A stretch of DNA of 60,585 bases from Staphylococcus pettenkoferi (GTDB lineage: Bacteria; Bacillota; Bacilli; Staphylococcales; Staphylococcaceae): assembly GCF_002902685.1 (NCBI RefSeq), contig NZ_PPRN01000024.1, positions 1 to 60,585 on the forward strand, read 5' to 3'. The translations under genes and the position numbers were made by a program. The notes under the pieces were generated by a model, which was not told the DNA's origin, made no database searches, and saw only the letters and a program-made list of their open reading frames with translations. Below, piece by piece: positions 36,912 through 46,107 of this stretch. How positions within the stretch are numbered: position 1 is the first letter of the stretch; each line of letters opens with the position of its first letter.

Positions 36912-37102
36912 TAGCTCTTCTTACGGGAATGCAACCCCTAAACTCCTAATTTAGACATCACTGAACTACACCTCGTTATTTTTAATATTTCGCGACCTTA
37001 TCAATTAAATTTTCTAGTAGTTGTTGAACGCAATAAATTGAACTCAATCCCTAGTATGTTATCGTAAGCATATCTGACTTTACATATTGGGAGGGTTTCA
37101 TT

Positions 37103-38671
37103 TTGCAAGCGCAACGACGTAAGTTATCAGATGTCTTTATATATGCGGGAAGTGTTGTAGGAATTCTTGTTATTCTTGGCGCGATCTTTCCAGATCAATT
37201 CGGCCGCGTTTCAAGTGCCATTGCTACGTGGATTTCACATACTTTCGGTTGGTACTACATGCTACTTTATACTGTAATCTTAGGTTTCTTTGCCTTTCTT
37301 ATCTTCAGCCCTATCGGTAAGTTGAAGCTAGGAAAGCCGGATGACAAACCTGATTTCAATCGCATTTCTTGGATTACGATGCTCTTCAGTGCAGGTATGG
37401 GTATTGGTCTTGTCTTCTACGGTGCATCTGAACCGATTTCAGACTACTTATCACCTGCAACTGCCGATCCTGAGACGAAGAAAGCAATGGCGGATGCGTT
37501 CAAGTATTCGTTCCTTGATTACGGTTTCCATCCTTGGGCAGTCTACGGCATTGTGGCATTAGCTCTGGCTTATGCTCAGTTTAGAAAAGGCGAAAAAGGC
37601 TTGATATCACGCACATTACGTCCTATTTTAGGCAACAAAGTCGAAGGTTGGATGGGAGATGTCGTGGATGCACTCTCCGTCTTCGCGACAATCATCGGTG
37701 TTGCCGTATCACTTGGCGTAGGTGCTATGCAAATCAATGGTGGTTTGAACTATCTCTTTGGCATACCGAATAATAAACTCATTCAAGGGATCATCATCGC
37801 GATTGTCACTGTACTATTTTTATACAGTGCCTGGAGTGGTCTCAGCAAAGGTATTCAATATTTAAGTAACTTGAACATGTTCTTTGCGGCACTACTACTG
37901 ATCGTGATCTTCATCGTTGGTCCGACAGTACTCATCTTAAATACACTCACAAATGGCGTAGGTCATTATCTCAATTCATTCTTCGAAATCAGTTTAGACA
38001 GCGCGCCATTAAACCATCAGAAATCGAAATGGCTACAGTTATGGACACTGAACTACTGGGGCTGGTGGATGAGCTGGAGTCCGTTCGTCGGTCTCTTTAT
38101 CGCGCGTATTTCTAAAGGCCGCAGTATCCGAGAATTCGCTATCGCGGTGCTAGGCGCTCCGTTCATCGTGAGTGTCATTTGGTTCAGCGCATTCGGTACG
38201 ACAGGCATTCACGTTGGTCAAGCGCACAAGAAGATCTTTGAGATGCCACCTGAGACGCAACTCTTCGGTATCTTCAGTCACCTGCCGATGAGTTTCATCT
38301 TATCGATGGTCGCATTGCTCTTGATTTCGTCATTCTTCATCACGTCAGCTGACTCGGCGACTTACGTGCTCGGTTCGCAAACGTCATTTGGTACATTATA
38401 TCCATCTGGCTTTGTTAAAATTGTTTGGGGTATCGGCTTGGCTGCTATCGCTTACGTCTTACTCCTAGCAGGTGGAGACACAGGACTTGATGCCTTACAA
38501 TCCGCCGCAATCATTTCAGCCTTACCATTCAGTATCGTTGTGATAATGATGATGATTGCTTTTTACAAAGACGCCAATGCCGAACGTAAATTCTTAGGAC
38601 TATCCTTACAGCCTAACGAAAAACAACATCAATTCTACGTGAAAGAACAAGAAAAACATATGAAGCACTAA
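37103..38671 (+). CDS. BCCT family betaine/carnitine/choline transporter
   Basis: A 522-residue transporter with twelve predicted spans. The glycine motif FSAGMGIGLVFYGASEP near residues 94-110 is the betaine-type variant, and the tryptophan-rich substrate segment TLNYWGWWMSWSPFVGLFIARISKGRSIREF lies near 313-343. Such carriers import glycine betaine or related compounds with sodium for osmoprotection, as OpuD does. The start is a TTG at 37103, seven bases after GGGAGGG; no ATG fits. It faces a TetR regulator across a shared terminator. Confidence 0.88.
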   Translation: MQAQRRKLSDVFIYAGSVVGILVILGAIFPDQFGRVSSAIATWISHTFGWYYMLLYTVILGFFAFLIFSPIGKLKLGKPDDKPDFNRISWITMLFSAGMGIGLVFYGASEPISDYLSPATADPETKKAMADAFKYSFLDYGFHPWAVYGIVALALAYAQFRKGEKGLISRTLRPILGNKVEGWMGDVVDALSVFATIIGVAVSLGVGAMQINGGLNYLFGIPNNKLIQGIIIAIVTVLFLYSAWSGLSKGIQYLSNLNMFFAALLLIVIFIVGPTVLILNTLTNGVGHYLNSFFEISLDSAPLNHQKSKWLQLWTLNYWGWWMSWSPFVGLFIARISKGRSIREFAIAVLGAPFIVSVIWFSAFGTTGIHVGQAHKKIFEMPPETQLFGIFSHLPMSFILSMVALLLISSFFITSADSATYVLGSQTSFGTLYPSGFVKIVWGIGLAAIAYVLLLAGGDTGLDALQSAAIISALPFSIVVIMMMIAFYKDANAERKFLGLSLQPNEKQHQFYVKEQEKHMKH

Positions 38672-38676
38672 GCTAA

Positions 38677-38724
38677 AAAGCCTATGCTCATACGCATTCA
38701 AACGTATGTCAGCATAGGCTTTGT
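38677..38724. terminator. Bidirectional terminator between BCCT and tetR genes
   Basis: AAAGCCTATGCT pairs with AGCATAGGCTTT, and ATACG/CGTAT lies within. T-runs follow on both strands. Confidence 0.88.
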
Positions 38725-38728
38725 TTCT

Positions 38729-39277
38729 CTACAATGTATGCAAGATTTCGTTAAGAAATTTAAATAACGTCTTCGTATCCTCTTCATATTTATTCTCAGT
38801 CCAGTTACGCAAGATTTCAATCAAGCCACTGCTGATAAAGTCACAGAACATTTCAGGTTGGCTCGACTCACGAATCTTTTGCGCTAATACGTCATCATCT
38901 GTGCGTGCTTCCTCTCTCAATATCTTACTATGAATGCGTTTCAGCTCGTTTAACACTTCTACGGAACGCTCTGAAGAGAGCACATGTTTAAAGATCGCTT
39001 TATTCTCTTCAAAGTAGGCGGCAAAGGAATTCAAACTCGATTCATCATTATGTCTGAGCTTCCGTTTCTCAAATTCTTGACCTACAAACTGCGCAAGATG
39101 ATACAACAAATCATATTTATCCTCAAAGTAGCGGTAGAATGTGCTGCGGTTAATCTCCGCTTCTGCGCATAGTTGTTGAACGGTTAACATATCGAAATAG
39201 TGCGTATTCAAGAGATCATACGTCACTTGAATAATATGTTGAACCGTGCGTTTTTGTACAGGGGATTGTGCGTTCAC
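38729..39277 (-). CDS. TetR/AcrR family transcriptional regulator
   Basis: A 182-residue regulator. The TetR N-terminal HTH runs from residue 8 to 55, with TVQQLCAEAEINRSTFYRYFEDKYDLL as helix-turn-helix. It is followed by an all-helical ligand domain with the layout of the TetR_C_7/DhaS-like group. It starts at GTG (39277) behind GAGGAGG with a long (7-8 base) spacing. The target may be the OpuAC/MMPL pair transcribed in the same direction upstream, or its own promoter; no operator was identified. Confidence 0.8.
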   Translation of the reverse strand: MNAQSPVQKRTVQHIIQVTYDLLNTHYFDMLTVQQLCAEAEINRSTFYRYFEDKYDLLYHLAQFVGQEFEKRKLRHNDESSLNSFAAYFEENKAIFKHVLSSERSVEVLNELKRIHSKILREEARTDDDVLAQKIRESSQPEMFCDFISSGLIEILRNWTENKYEEDTKTLFKFLNEILHTL

Positions 39278-39533
39278 CGTCCTGCCTCCTCATGCAATCA
39301 ATCTTCAGTCTTTCGTTTAAACGTAATTTATCACAGACAAACATCATTTATCAAGCCACAACCTTTATCTACTCACTTTCGTAAAATGCTTATCGTTTAC
39401 TCATCATATTTCTAAAACTGTCGTAATCCCTCAAAAATTATCGTCTCCTCTATAACCAACTTTAGCTCTCCCGTCACTAAAATTACCTTATCTATCTGAC
39501 ATTAAAGTCGCCCTACACCCCTCTTCCAACACT

Positions 39534-39589
39534 AAAAATCGCCCCTATCTAAATGGTCAATCGCTACACAAACCATTCAAATAGGGACG
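39534..39589 (-). terminator. Orphan terminator-like hairpin
   Basis: CGCCCCTAT plus AAATGGT pairs imperfectly with ACCATT plus AATAGGGACG, and on the minus strand an ATTTTTAG run follows. It lies 100 bases beyond the terminator of the OpuAC gene, so no annotated gene ends into it. A small RNA ending here is possible. The remaining bases from 39278 to 39533 show no gene. Confidence 0.55.
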
Positions 39590-39687
39590 ATATAAGGAGT
39601 TACATATTTTTTATAGTTACTTATTGTATATTGGGAGAATTTGAATTACATCTGAATTCGTTACCTTATGCTAATCTTTATGAATTT

Positions 39688-39742
39688 GGGACGATAAAAG
39701 AGAGCGCCTTATGATTGCTCAGAACTCCCTTTATTTTGTCCC
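39688..39742 (-). terminator. Terminator of the MMPL/OpuAC operon
   Basis: GGGAC plus ATAAA pairs with TTTAT plus GTCCC (interrupted by short mismatches), 20 bases after the stop of the 39762-40694 gene. Confidence 0.65.
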
Positions 39743-39761
39743 AGAGGTTTACACCGGTGAA

Positions 39762-40694
39762 TTAATCACCGATATCTTTCTTCCAATCATCGACTTTATT
39801 GTCGTGATCGTCTACATAGTCCTTAGCAACTTGTTGTGGATTCTTGTTCTCTTTAAAGATTTTCTTCGCTAAGTCTTCTTCATCTTTCTGACTCCAGTCA
39901 TCAGCAATGCGTGTCGCAATCGTGTACGCACCTGGATGATTCTGTTTGAAGTCTTTATTGAAGACTAAGTCAATGTGTTGATCGTTAGAACCATAAATTT
40001 TCTCTGGATCTTTCAACATCTTGAAGTCGAGCTCTTTGTTAATCCAACTAGGATCCATCGCTGTAAAGACGAGGGGTTGTTGTTTCTTGTATGCTTCTTG
40101 AATCTTCTTGAATTGTTCTTGGTCTGATGACTTGTGTAATTTGTATTTACTTAAGTCATTGTCACCAATCTCATCTTTCGTTTGTTTCATAACACCGTTA
40201 CGTTTGTCTGTACCTTGGATAGTCCAGTCTACTTTGTCACCAAAGCTTTTCGCTTTTAAGTCACGCGTAGAGTCCACGTCTTTCATGTACTTAGGCACTG
40301 CAAGACCGACTTTCACGTCATCGTTTAAGTGCTTTTTATCATAAACAGTTAAGTTATCTTTAAACTTGTTGTAATAACGTTTGTCTGTAGATGGGAAAAT
40401 GCCTGATGCATGGAATTGGTCTTTATCCTGCGAAACGGACGCGTACATTGGACCGCTCGCTGGCATTGGTGTCGTCTTCACGTTATAGCCTGCTTTCTTC
40501 AACACTTCAGCAATGACAAGTGAGCGTGGTGAAGAATTGTCAGACGCGATATAAGGGATTTCAACATCTTTGTCCCCTAATGACGTCGCTTTGTCATCTG
40601 AAGCACCGCCATTACCACACGCACTTAGCACGAGGGCTAAGGCGAGTGTGGCGATGAGGCCGAACGTCTTAAATAAACGTCGCTTGATCATCAT
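39762..40694 (-). CDS. Glycine betaine/choline-type (OpuAC) substrate-binding lipoprotein
   Basis: A lipoprotein of about 310 residues. The start at 40694 is chosen because AAGGAGG lies five bases upstream; a longer frame to 40712 would add six residues. It begins MMIKRRLFKTFGLIATLALAL with lipobox LVLSAC. The mature part has the OpuAC fold pattern: VEIPYIASDNSSPRSLVIAEVLKKAGY near 40-66, GPMYASVSQDKDQFHASGIFPSTD, and LVFTAMDPSWINKELD near 205. The family binds quaternary amines, but this gene is coupled to an MMPL exporter and no ABC permease or ATPase is nearby. Confidence 0.8.
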   Translation of the reverse strand: MMIKRRLFKTFGLIATLALALVLSACGNGGASDDKATSLGDKDVEIPYIASDNSSPRSLVIAEVLKKAGYNVKTTPMPASGPMYASVSQDKDQFHASGIFPSTDKRYYNKFKDNLTVYDKKHLNDDVKVGLAVPKYMKDVDSTRDLKAKSFGDKVDWTIQGTDKRNGVMKQTKDEIGDNDLSKYKLHKSSDQEQFKKIQEAYKKQQPLVFTAMDPSWINKELDFKMLKDPEKIYGSNDQHIDLVFNKDFKQNHPGAYTIATRIADDWSQKDEEDLAKKIFKENKNPQQVAKDYVDDHDNKVDDWKKDIGD

Positions 40695-40712
40695 TCGTTC
40701 CTCCTTATGCAA

Positions 40713-43439
40713 TTAATCTAAGTCTCCGTATCCATTCGTACGATCATTTTTATACTTATCATAAATATCTTTATGGTTCACACGTGCGTAGAGCATCAAT
40801 GCGTTGAAGACAATGTCTTGGTCTGAAGACTCTTGTGCAAGTGCTTCGTAAAGTTCAGTTGTCTTCTCAATCTTACGTTTCTGTTCTTCGTCTGATGGCG
40901 CTTGTTGATCGTTATACTGACTGTAACGGCTGTCTTCAGTGTAAGCACGTTCATAGTCGATATCTTCGCTCGCATGGGCACCTGTGAAGTAACTGTTGTA
41001 CGCATTGTAGAAATGACTACCACCAGAATAGCCTGCACCTTCTGGACGACCTGATTCATAAGTTGTGTAAGCAGGTTTGTGACTATCTGCATGTTGACGG
41101 TCTGGATCTACGTGATCTGAAGGTAAATCAGAGCCAACCGCTTCAGAACGATCATGTGTTGCTGCTGGTGCCATGCTTTGTTGTGCATCTTTGTTTGCTG
41201 CTTCTGAATCATCTTCTTCTAACGCCTTACCTTCCACGTCAATCTTAGGCAAGATCGCATCTAACCATTTCGGTAAGTACCATGATGCTTTGCCGAAGAG
41301 TTTCGTCAATGCTGGAATAATCATCATACGAACGATAAAGGCATCAAAGAGTACACCGAATGCGAGTGCGAGACCTACAGATTTGATTGCTGTGTCATCT
41401 TGGAAGACGAATGAGATAAACACACTGAACATGATGAGTGCAGCTGCTACGATGACTGGACCACTTTGCTTGATACCTACGAGAATCGCACGGTCGTTGT
41501 CACCTGTCTTACTGTATTCCTCGTGTACACGTGTCATCAAGAACAGTTCGTAGTCGATGGCGAGACCAAAGAGGATACCGATGACGATAACTGGTAAGAA
41601 TGCCAGTATCGGTCCTGTCGCATCTACACCAAAGAGTCCGCCTAAGAATCCGTCTTGCATAACGAGTGTTGTAAAGCCGAGTGTCGCTGCGAGAGAGAGT
41701 ACGAAACCAAGCACGGCTTTCAACGGTACGACGATTGAACGGAAGACAAAGAGTAAGAGAACGAATGCAATCGCTACGATAACACCTGCGAATACAGGAA
41801 TTGCATTATTGAGTTTTTCTGACATATCAATGTTAATGACACTTTGTCCTGAAATTTCTGTGTTGAAGTCATATTTTTCTTTCGCTTGACTATGATAGTC
41901 ACGTAATTCGTAAGTTAGATCTTGTGTTGATTTCGCATTAGGTCCTTCGTCTGGAACGATAGAAATTAATGCGTAGTGATTATTTTCATTGAGATGTGCC
42001 TTTTCAACCTTATCCACGTGATCTAAATCTTTAATATCATCACGAATATTGTCTAAGTCATTCTCAATATCTTTCTTACTACCGCCATCTTTCGTATTTA
42101 CGAGCATAACGATTTGACCATTGTAACCTTCACCAAAGTTATCAGAGATCATGTTGTAAGCTTTATGCTCTGGTGAATTCTGCGGTTTCAAGCTGTCGTC
42201 TGGCATACCTAAACGCATATGCGTTACCGGAATGAGTGCAATGATTAAGATGACTAAACCGATGAGCGCTGCAATGAGCGGTTTACCAGTGATAAATCTG
42301 CCCCAACCATTGCCTTGTGCTTTCTTCGCTTCTTCATCTTGTGATTGTTGCACTGCTTGGTGTTGTACACCTTGTGCATCTTCTGTCGTAGAAGCAGTAG
42401 CTTGAGATTGTTGTTTCTCTTTCTTGCTTCTCAACTTGATATGTTTGCGGAAAATGCTGATGAGCGCTGGTAAAAGAGTGAGCGCTGCAAGTACCGCAAA
42501 GAGCACACTAATTGCTGAAGCAAAGCCCATCACGGCTAAGAAGTCGATGCCGACGAGTGATAGACCACAAACGGCAACCATTACTGTAATACCTGCGAAG
42601 ATGACCGCACTACCTGCAGTACCTACCGCAAGACCAATGGCTTCGATTGGATCTTTACCTTTCTTCGCAATTTCCTTATATCTAAATAGAATGAATAAGG
42701 AGTAGTCGATGCCGACCGCGAGACCGATCATGACGGCAAGCGTTAATGTAAAGTTTGGAATGTCGAACGCATACGTTAAGAGTCCAATGATACCAACACT
42801 TGTACCAAGACCGATTAATGCGCTGACAATCGGCATACCTGCTGCGATGATAGAACCAAATGTGATGAGTAAGATAATGAAGGCAGCAATGATACCTACA
42901 ATTTCAGAAGTACCGCCGACTTCAGTCTTCATAGACATTTGATTTGTCTGTTCAATCTTAAGGTTATGATCATCTTTCACATCATCAAGCTCTTTATTGA
43001 TGATCTTCTTAGATTGATCTTGCATATTCGTTTGAGAAACGACGTAGTTGATATCTGCAATCGCAGTATCTTTCTCTTTATTTACCTGTCCACTATCATA
43101 TGGATCAGAAATATTTTGCACATAGTCATCATCTTGTTTAATGTTGTCTAGTGCTTTCTGAATATCTTTCTTCGTATCTTTATCTGTAATGCCATTGTCT
43201 TTATCCGAGTGGAAGACAATCCGCATCTTCGCTTTCTGACTATCCTGATGGAATTCTTTACTGATCTTGTCATTTGTATCGATGGATTTCAGACCATTCA
43301 TCGTGATGTCATCGTCAAACTTCGGCGCGTTAACGACGAGCGTGCCGATGATAATGGCTAACACAATGATCCATGCAAAGAGCGCTGACCACTTGTGCTT
43401 CGCGATGAACGAGCCCATTCTATACAGTAACTTTGCCAA
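40713..43439 (-). CDS. MMPL/RND family exporter
   Basis: A 908-residue protein with two repeats of an extracellular domain followed by membrane bundles: spans near 17-35, 185-320, 385-405 and 540-700, about twelve in all. RND-type motifs occur in GLAVGIDYSLFILFRYKE near 240 and GLAIDYELFLMTRVHEEY near 630. The C-terminal 170 residues form an unusual long hydrophilic tail rich in Asp, Ser, Tyr and His. It resembles MmpL proteins and FarE-type lipid or fatty-acid exporters of staphylococci. The start is TTG (43439), seven bases after GGAGG. It is cotranscribed with the OpuAC-type lipoprotein. Confidence 0.83.
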   Translation of the reverse strand: MAKLLYRMGSFIAKHKWSALFAWIIVLAIIIGTLVVNAPKFDDDITMNGLKSIDTNDKISKEFHQDSQKAKMRIVFHSDKDNGITDKDTKKDIQKALDNIKQDDDYVQNISDPYDSGQVNKEKDTAIADINYVVSQTNMQDQSKKIINKELDDVKDDHNLKIEQTNQMSMKTEVGGTSEIVGIIAAFIILLITFGSIIAAGMPIVSALIGLGTSVGIIGLLTYAFDIPNFTLTLAVMIGLAVGIDYSLFILFRYKEIAKKGKDPIEAIGLAVGTAGSAVIFAGITVMVAVCGLSLVGIDFLAVMGFASAISVLFAVLAALTLLPALISIFRKHIKLRSKKEKQQSQATASTTEDAQGVQHQAVQQSQDEEAKKAQGNGWGRFITGKPLIAALIGLVILIIALIPVTHMRLGMPDDSLKPQNSPEHKAYNMISDNFGEGYNGQIVMLVNTKDGGSKKDIENDLDNIRDDIKDLDHVDKVEKAHLNENNHYALISIVPDEGPNAKSTQDLTYELRDYHSQAKEKYDFNTEISGQSVINIDMSEKLNNAIPVFAGVIVAIAFVLLLFVFRSIVVPLKAVLGFVLSLAATLGFTTLVMQDGFLGGLFGVDATGPILAFLPVIVIGILFGLAIDYELFLMTRVHEEYSKTGDNDRAILVGIKQSGPVIVAAALIMFSVFISFVFQDDTAIKSVGLALAFGVLFDAFIVRMMIIPALTKLFGKASWYLPKWLDAILPKIDVEGKALEEDDSEAANKDAQQSMAPAATHDRSEAVGSDLPSDHVDPDRQHADSHKPAYTTYESGRPEGAGYSGGSHFYNAYNSYFTGAHASEDIDYERAYTEDSRYSQYNDQQAPSDEEQKRKIEKTTELYEALAQESSDQDIVFNALMLYARVNHKDIYDKYKNDRTNGYGDLD

Positions 43440-43733
43440 GACACTACCTCCTATAACTTATTCTAAATTTGGAATTACTCCAACTTTTCCCTTTTCACGT
43501 AATTTTAAAAGTAATATTACGCCCTATTTTGGAACACATTTTACAGTGTACTCGCCTCATTTTTCATTGAACACCATTAGTTTGTTTATTGTGTTTAAAA
43601 ATGCAACAGATACGCAAAATTGTTGTTATTTTCTCGTTTAACTCGCGTAGTTATCACTTTCTCTCTTACTTTTAAAATGCGACAAAGCGCTCTAATTCTC
43701 CCCTACCCTTTTATAATGAGGAGAACATAATTG

Positions 43734-43782
43734 TTGATTAATCGCGCGAGATTGGTTATAGTTGAATTAATCGTACACGATT
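43734..43782 (+). promoter_or_regulatory. Promoter with twin palindromic operators for the marR-gpx operon
   Basis: TTGATT (43734-43739), a 17-base spacer and TATAGT (43757-43762) form a promoter. AATCGCGCGAGATT (43740-43753, imperfect palindrome) fills the spacer, and AATCGTACACGATT (43769-43782, perfect palindrome) follows, with centres 29 bases apart. This is a typical MarR/OhrR arrangement. The preceding stretch 43440-43733 holds no gene and only the MMPL leader. Confidence 0.65.
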
Positions 43783-43797
43783 GAAAGGAGTGGATAC

Positions 43798-44244
43798 ATG
43801 GACCTATCAGATATGAAACTTACGAATCAACTCTGTTTTTCCGCCTACAATGTGAATCGCTTATTCGGTCAATTTTACGAACAACAACTCAAACAATTTG
43901 GACTGACATTCTCACAATATTTAGTGCTATTGACGCTGTGGGAGCAGAGTCCTCAAACATTGAATGCAATCGGTCAACAACTCGATTTATCCAGCAACAC
44001 GCTCACTCCCCTTTTAAAAAGGCTAGAACAAGCCGGCTGGGTCACACGGCACAAATCAGACCAAGACAAACGACAACTCGTCGTATCCCTCACCGAAAAA
44101 GGCACACGCGAACAAGCTGCCGTCTTCAAAGCCATCTCAGAATGCGTCTCCTCAGAACTAGATCTCGAAAGCTATCAACAAGCGAAACAGACATTGGAAC
44201 AGTTGGAAGTACACTTGAAACAGCTCTTACAAGATAAAGAATAG
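43798..44244 (+). CDS. MarR family regulator, OhrR-like redox sensor
   Basis: A 148-residue winged-helix regulator. NQLCFSAYNVNRLFGQFYEQQL at residues 10-31 carries the single N-terminal Cys (Cys13) where OhrR and SarZ/MgrA proteins have their peroxide-reactive Cys. The DNA-binding part includes TLNAIGQQLDLSSNTLTPLLKRLEQAGWVTRHKS near 58-91 with the wing DKRQLVVSLTEKG. It lies 16 bases upstream of glutathione peroxidase and downstream of two palindromes, so it probably represses this operon until oxidised. GAAAGGAGTG precedes the ATG. Confidence 0.85.
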   Translation: MDLSDMKLTNQLCFSAYNVNRLFGQFYEQQLKQFGLTFSQYLVLLTLWEQSPQTLNAIGQQLDLSSNTLTPLLKRLEQAGWVTRHKSDQDKRQLVVSLTEKGTREQAAVFKAISECVSSELDLESYQQAKQTLEQLEVHLKQLLQDKE

Positions 44245-44260
44245 GAAAGGATGAGGTACA

Positions 44261-44740
44261 ATGACACAATCTATTTATGATATTGAAGTGAAGAAGAATA
44301 CAGGTGAAACATACAAGTTGGATGAGTATAAAGGCCAAGTCATGGTCATCGTTAACACGGCGACGAAATGTGGATTGAAAGGTCAGTTTGAAGATTTAGA
44401 AGAGATCTATCAACAATACAAAGATCAAGGTTTAGTAGTACTTGGCTTTCCTTGTAACCAATTCGCGAACCAAGAACCTGAGACCGACGATACCGTTGCA
44501 CAAACTTGTAAAATCAACTTTGGCGTAACCTTCCCACTCCACGCAAAGATTGACGTGAACGGTAAAAACGAACACCCACTCTTTACGTACTTAAAAGAAC
44601 AACAAAACGGACTATTCAATAGTAAGATTAAATGGAACTTCACCAAATTCCTTATCGACCGTGAAGGCAACGTCGTAAAACGCTTCGCACCCAAAGACAA
44701 GCCACAAAACATGATAGAAGATATCGAGAAATTGATTTAA
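44261..44740 (+). CDS. gpx: Glutathione peroxidase family thiol peroxidase
   Basis: A 159-residue GPx/BsaA-type peroxidase. The catalytic Cys lies in [15 protein letters not shown] near residues 32-46 (Cys rather than selenocysteine), [12 protein letters not shown] near 66-77 supplies the Gln and a second Cys, and [19 protein letters not shown] near 127-145 supplies the Trp/Asn of the active site. Such enzymes reduce peroxides using thioredoxin or bacillithiol. It is cotranscribed with the OhrR-like regulator and probably induced by peroxide. Confidence 0.9.
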   Translation: MTQSIYDIEVKKNTGETYKLDEYKGQVMVIVNTATKCGLKGQFEDLEEIYQQYKDQGLVVLGFPCNQFANQEPETDDTVAQTCKINFGVTFPLHAKIDVNGKNEHPLFTYLKEQQNGLFNSKIKWNFTKFLIDREGNVVKRFAPKDKPQNMIEDIEKLI

Positions 44741-44797
44741 TAAAGTAGGCAGAATTTGCATTTCCGCGTTGTATAAAATTATAAAGTACTTAAAAGG

Positions 44798-44837
44798 CGC
44801 AGTTTCCCTCATTCCACGAGAGTCACTGCGTTTTTTC
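44798..44837 (+). terminator. Terminator after gpx
   Basis: CGCAGT pairs with ACTGCG, with inner CTC/GAG pairing, followed by TTTTTTC. Confidence 0.8.
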
Positions 44838-44945
44838 TTATTCTTAGTATAGAAAATTTTGTAGTGATTCATTCGATAACTTAAAGTATTGAAATAAATG
44901 AGAGAGATAACTACATTAAAGATAACTATACAAGAAGTGGAAATC

Positions 44946-45194
44946 ATGACTTTTAAAAATGCGAGAACAGTAAGACCTTTGGAAGCAACTCAAATTGTAA
45001 CGTTGCCTAATGAAGTACTACAAAGATTAAATATTTGTGAAAGAAAGCAACTAAGATTTAACGTTGAAGACGAAAAAATACCTATCGAAAAAGCACCTAA
45101 TGAAGATTCTTATGACAATAAAGATATATTGAATATTGCCGAAAAGATGACAGAAAGATACGGTGAAACATTTAAAAAATTAGTAGATATATAA
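44946..45194 (+). CDS. AbrB/MazE-type antitoxin
   Basis: An 82-residue protein with a swapped-hairpin AbrB-like N terminus: RTVRPLEATQIVTLPNEVLQRLNICERKQLRFNVEDEKI (residues 7-45). A charged helical tail follows. The start at 44946 fits this domain; an upstream in-frame ATG at 44898 would add 16 residues without a site. Such antitoxins precede toxin genes, but only a 12-codon fragment follows here (45207-45245), so the toxin appears lost. Confidence 0.65.
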   Translation: MTFKNARTVRPLEATQIVTLPNEVLQRLNICERKQLRFNVEDEKIPIEKAPNEDSYDNKDILNIAEKMTERYGETFKKLVDI

Positions 45195-45206
45195 AGTTTA
45201 AAAATC

Positions 45207-45245
45207 ATGAAATATCTTACAGCAAAAGAAATGGGTAGATTTTAA
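45207..45245 (+). pseudogene. Possible vestige of a toxin gene
   Basis: A 12-codon frame reading MKYLTAKEMGRF, 12 bases after the antitoxin stop, resembles the first residues of Doc/Fic-type toxins (MKYLT...). No continuation in any frame is apparent. The match is too short to be sure. Confidence 0.3.
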
Positions 45246-45426
45246 TATTAAATTAGCCACTTAAAAAACATACAAAAACGCCAAGTGAATTTCATGTTAT
45301 TGTTGAAGTCACGACACTAACAATAAAGTAACGAATTCACATGACGCAGACTCGTTGTAACACGAAATCACGTAAAGGAACACATCTTATTCAACATAGG
45401 ATGGTATAAATGATTGGAAAAGAGAT

Positions 45427-45786
45427 TTATCGTTGTACTATCTCGCCAGCATTTTTATCTAAGTCAATGTATAAATTATTATTTACTTTAGTGGGTATTG
45501 CTCCCTTTTCATATCTAGTTATACTTGCTTTACTAATCCCAGTTAATTCGGCAAATTCGCTTAGTGACAATCCATATTTATCTCTAATTTCTTTTATCTT
45601 TTCTTTACTTAATATGTTATTTTGCTCTCTATACATATCGAAAGCTTTATTTATAGCTATAGCATCTAGTTCTTCGTTAAAAACTTTTTCATTTGTTTCT
45701 ATATCAAAACAAAATTCTGATTCTACTTCGATCTCTTGCCCTCTAACTTTAAATACCTCAGTTCCTTTTTTAATATAAGTTCTCAT
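45427..45786 (-). CDS. XRE-type HTH protein, probably a truncated SocA/MqsA-like antitoxin
   Basis: A 119-residue protein with AGGAGG before the ATG. Residues 1-55 are an acidic beta-rich segment (IKKGTEVFKVRGQEIEVESEFCFDIET). The HTH lies at 60-100 (SKEKIKEIRDKYGLSLSEFAELTGISKASITRYEKGAIP) and the chain ends shortly after. In the MqsA-like and Panacea/SocA-type antitoxins I know, this HTH is followed by a further domain of 150 or more residues, absent here. It may be a remnant or a short functional form. It lies convergent with the decayed antitoxin locus. Confidence 0.65.
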   Translation of the reverse strand: MRTYIKKGTEVFKVRGQEIEVESEFCFDIETNEKVFNEELDAIAINKAFDMYREQNNILSKEKIKEIRDKYGLSLSEFAELTGISKASITRYEKGAIPTKVNNNLYIDLDKNAGEIVQR

Positions 45787-46107
45787 ATTAGCTCCTCCTA
45801 GGGTTAAACATACGGTCTAGTAGATAGATCAGAAGACGATTTGGAAGATAAAATTCTACATTGTTTATCTTTAGTTAACATTACATCCTTCAACTGGCAT
45901 TATTTAAAAACATTTTACCACTAATCTATTTCTAATATAGACTCATTTACTCCCTTTATATGAATTTGAGACATAATTCTTAGTTTTAAGAGTCCTATCT
46001 ATATATCCCTTTGGTAGATCATTATTTTTATCAGATGAAAATACATTTTTAGGTGCTGTTGGTAATTTATTGTCTCTCCTAAATACTTAGTTCTACAAAT
46101 TAAAAAG
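45787..46107. other. AT-rich stretch without recognised content
   Basis: This 321-base stretch carries the promoter region of the XRE gene at its left end. No open frame, clear repeat or terminator was found in the rest. Confidence 0.5.

Noticed and set aside
41173..43151. Plus-strand frames inside the MMPL gene
   Set aside because: Antisense to a 908-residue transporter; low-complexity composition mirrors its codons.
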